From NCBI GenBank assembly GCA_021819605.1, contig JAKAQT010000088.1:1-6503 (forward strand): 6,503 bases of DNA, read 5' to 3'. The DNA comes from Thermoplasmata archaeon (GTDB lineage Archaea > Thermoplasmatota > Thermoplasmata > Thermoplasmatales > Thermoplasmataceae). The notes under the pieces were generated by a model that saw only the letters and a list, made by a program, of their open reading frames with translations, searched no databases and was not told the DNA's origin. Shown here piece after piece: positions 4,970 through 6,503 of the stretch (the first letter of the stretch is position 1; every line of letters starts with the position of its first letter). A program made the position numbers and the translations under genes.

Positions 4970-6187
4970 ATGATGGACGAACTGCCAATAGACGACATAA
5001 AAGTCAGAAAGATAATCGATTCGCGTGGTAATTTCACGGTAGAGGTGGATTTATTCATTGAGGACGTAATTGGAAGATGTTCCGCCCCTTCCGGTGCCAG
5101 CACCGGAGACACAGAGATGAAGGCTTTCCCCAAATCAGGCCCGGATGGCGCCATAAAATTCTTCGAGGATAAGCTGAGGTCCAGGCTCATTGGATATAAC
5201 GCACTGGATCAGACGGGCTTTGACAGAACCATAATGGAAACAGATGGGTCGGAATACATGGAGAATGTGGGGGGAAATCTCTCAACAGCGCTTTCCGTGG
5301 CTAATGCCCGGGCTGCAGCCTCCTATCTAGGAATACCGCTGTACAGTTATGTCGGAGGAGCTTTCGCACGATCTCTTCCGAGACCAATGGGAAATGTAAT
5401 CGGCGGTGGGAAGCACTCCAAAGAGGGCACAACAATACAGGAATTTCTGGTTTCAGCCCAGGCGGACACTTTTATTCAGTCAGCATACATAAACGCAATG
5501 ACCCACAGAAGAATCGGAGAGATTCTATCCGAAAAGCTGAAGGGCACAAGTGTTGGCCTTGGCGATGAGAAGGCATGGACTGCGAACATAAGCGATGAGG
5601 AAGCTCTGGAAATACTGCATCAGGCTGTTTCAGAGACATCTTCAAAGTACCATGTAAGGATACTCAAGGGTGTGGACTTTGCGGCCAACTCATTTTATGA
5701 GGGTGGAAAATACGTATACAAGAATGGGCCAAAAACAAGGGATCAGCAGATAGATTATGCAATATCATTCTCCAGGGACCACGATTTCTACTTCATAGAA
5801 GACCCCATGGTGGACACAGATTTTGATGGCTTTGCTGAGATAACCAAAAAGGTCTCCCAGAAGAGCCTGGTAGTAGGCGATGATCTGTATACTACGAATC
5901 CCGAGCGGCTCAAGATGGGGATAGAGAAGAAATCCACCAACGGAATTCTCATAAAGGTCAACCAGATTGGTTCACTCTCACGGACTGCTGAGACTGTGCG
6001 CCTTGCAACTGCGGCAGGCATTCGGAACACTGTTTCCCACAGAAGCGGCGAAACCACAGACGATTTTGCAGCGCATCTCTCGGTGGCATTCGGGTCCATA
6101 TTCATCAAGACAGGGACCATCGGTGGAGAAAGACTGGCCAAGCTGAATGAACTCATCAGGATAGAGGAAGAGATAAACAGCAACTGA
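4970..6187 (+). CDS. eno: Enolase (phosphopyruvate hydratase)
   Basis: This 405-residue enzyme interconverts 2-phosphoglycerate and phosphoenolpyruvate in lower glycolysis and gluconeogenesis; the length is slightly short of the usual 410-430. Visible family motifs: DSRGN (17-21), the mobile loop SGASTG (41-46), QEF (157-159), GDE (198-200), VDFAA with magnesium ligand Asp236, IEDP with Glu277, GDDLYTTNP with Asp304, KVNQIGSL with general base Lys329, SHRSGETTDD (356-365), IKTG with Lys380, and KLNELIRIEEE near the end. By alignment to the yeast enzyme the acid/base pair Glu200-Lys329, His149, His357, Arg358 and Ser359 are all kept. Two flanking motifs are unusual: NGG before the first His is GGG, and GDEGG is GDEKA. 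The protein opens with two Met codons (4970 and 4973); the first is taken here. dphB begins one base after the stop, implying a shared message. Confidence 0.93.
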   Translation: MMDELPIDDIKVRKIIDSRGNFTVEVDLFIEDVIGRCSAPSGASTGDTEMKAFPKSGPDGAIKFFEDKLRSRLIGYNALDQTGFDRTIMETDGSEYMENVGGNLSTALSVANARAAASYLGIPLYSYVGGAFARSLPRPMGNVIGGGKHSKEGTTIQEFLVSAQADTFIQSAYINAMTHRRIGEILSEKLKGTSVGLGDEKAWTANISDEEALEILHQAVSETSSKYHVRILKGVDFAANSFYEGGKYVYKNGPKTRDQQIDYAISFSRDHDFYFIEDPMVDTDFDGFAEITKKVSQKSLVVGDDLYTTNPERLKMGIEKKSTNGILIKVNQIGSLSRTAETVRLATAAGIRNTVSHRSGETTDDFAAHLSVAFGSIFIKTGTIGGERLAKLNELIRIEEEINSN

Positions 6188-6188
6188 T

Positions 6189-6503
6189 ATGATACATATT
6201 CTCGGGATTGGCCTCAGGGGTGTTGACAGTGTGACTCTTGGGGAAATGAGAATCCTGTCAAAATGTGAGAGGATATATTTTGAGACATATACTTCGGTCT
6301 CTCCGGATGAAGCGGTAAACGAGATATCATCAATCACAAGCAAGCATATTTTTCCACTGGGCCGGGAAGATGTGGAGAACCCGGCTGAACTTTTGAAGGA
6401 AGCTAAAGATCATGATATCTGTATCATTGTAACTGGTGATCCTCTTTCTGCCACAACACATAACCAGCTGCGCCTTGATGCCATTTCATCCGGTGTTGCA
6501 GAT
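6189..6503 (+). CDS. dphB: Diphthine synthase, N-terminal part (3' end outside window)
   Basis: The visible 105 residues match archaeal DphB, the SAM-dependent methyltransferase that builds the diphthine intermediate of diphthamide on a histidine of elongation factor 2. Seen here are the N-terminal MIHILGIGL strand and glycine turn typical of the tetrapyrrole-methylase fold, FETYTS (31-36), a LGREDVENP segment (57-65) and the SAM-binding GDPLSATTHNQLR region (83-95). These are the family's most recognisable blocks. The full protein is usually about 250-270 residues, so roughly 60 percent lies beyond the right edge. ATG at 6189 is chosen because the homologous proteins start at this strand. 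It follows the enolase stop after a single base and lacks a well-spaced Shine-Dalgarno site, suggesting translation by ribosomes finishing enolase. Confidence 0.93.
   Translation, partial: MIHILGIGLRGVDSVTLGEMRILSKCERIYFETYTSVSPDEAVNEISSITSKHIFPLGREDVENPAELLKEAKDHDICIIVTGDPLSATTHNQLRLDAISSGVAD

Noticed and set aside
5788..6343. Two overlapping minus-strand open frames of 131 and 121 codons opposite the end of eno and the start of dphB
   Set aside because: They lie antisense to strongly recognisable enolase and DphB coding sequence, show no family motifs and have no promoter or ribosome-binding site; they are by-products of the plus-strand codon pattern.
1..6503. CRISPR arrays, tRNA or rRNA genes, insertion sequences, phage or defence genes
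   Set aside because: Reading both strands showed no regularly spaced direct repeats, no tRNA- or rRNA-like segment, no transposase or integrase motifs and no defence-type domains; almost all of the window is explained by core archaeal genes.

Overview
The window reads as chromosomal housekeeping DNA from an archaeon of the order Thermoplasmatales or a close uncultured relative. The clearest evidence is an archaeal membrane-anchored LonB protease that resembles, from memory, the Thermoplasma enzyme almost end to end. Other archaeal markers are a DUF2070 membrane protein, a Cgi121-like KEOPS subunit, an MjNK-type PfkB kinase and the start of a diphthine synthase (DphB). Several genes have a TATA-like box about 25 bases upstream of the start codon, the arrangement of leaderless archaeal transcripts. 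By eye the base composition is moderate, so a very AT-rich relative is less likely. No database could be searched, so genus is not assigned.

Layout: all genes are on the plus strand. Bases 1-386 are the 3' end of a DUF2070 membrane protein. Bases 387-533 are a gene-free gap with a long nested inverted repeat (421-498) and a strong TATA box. A small winged-helix DNA-binding protein (534-875) follows, then lonB (973-2949, GTG start). The Cgi121-like gene (2939-3373) overlaps the lonB stop. After a 98-base gap with a promoter-like sequence come a PfkB nucleoside kinase-like gene (3472-4386), a gamma-class carbonic anhydrase family gene (4408-4935), enolase (4970-6187) and the 5' part of dphB (6189 to the window edge).

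There appear to be three or four transcription units: the end of the DUF2070 gene; the winged-helix gene; lonB with cgi121; and pfkB, the gamma-carbonic anhydrase, eno and dphB, with a possible extra promoter before eno. The functions are mixed (membrane protein quality control, tRNA t6A modification, nucleoside or sugar phosphorylation, carbonate/metal chemistry, glycolysis, elongation factor 2 modification). The groupings therefore look like shared expression of core genes, not one pathway.

No mobile element, CRISPR array, phage gene, rRNA or tRNA is visible, and I see no convincing new multi-gene system. The points most worth a second look are the nested inverted repeat against the promoter of the winged-helix gene, the lonB/cgi121 overlap, unusual residues in otherwise conserved enolase and carbonic anhydrase motifs, and a two-codon reading frame just ahead of lonB.
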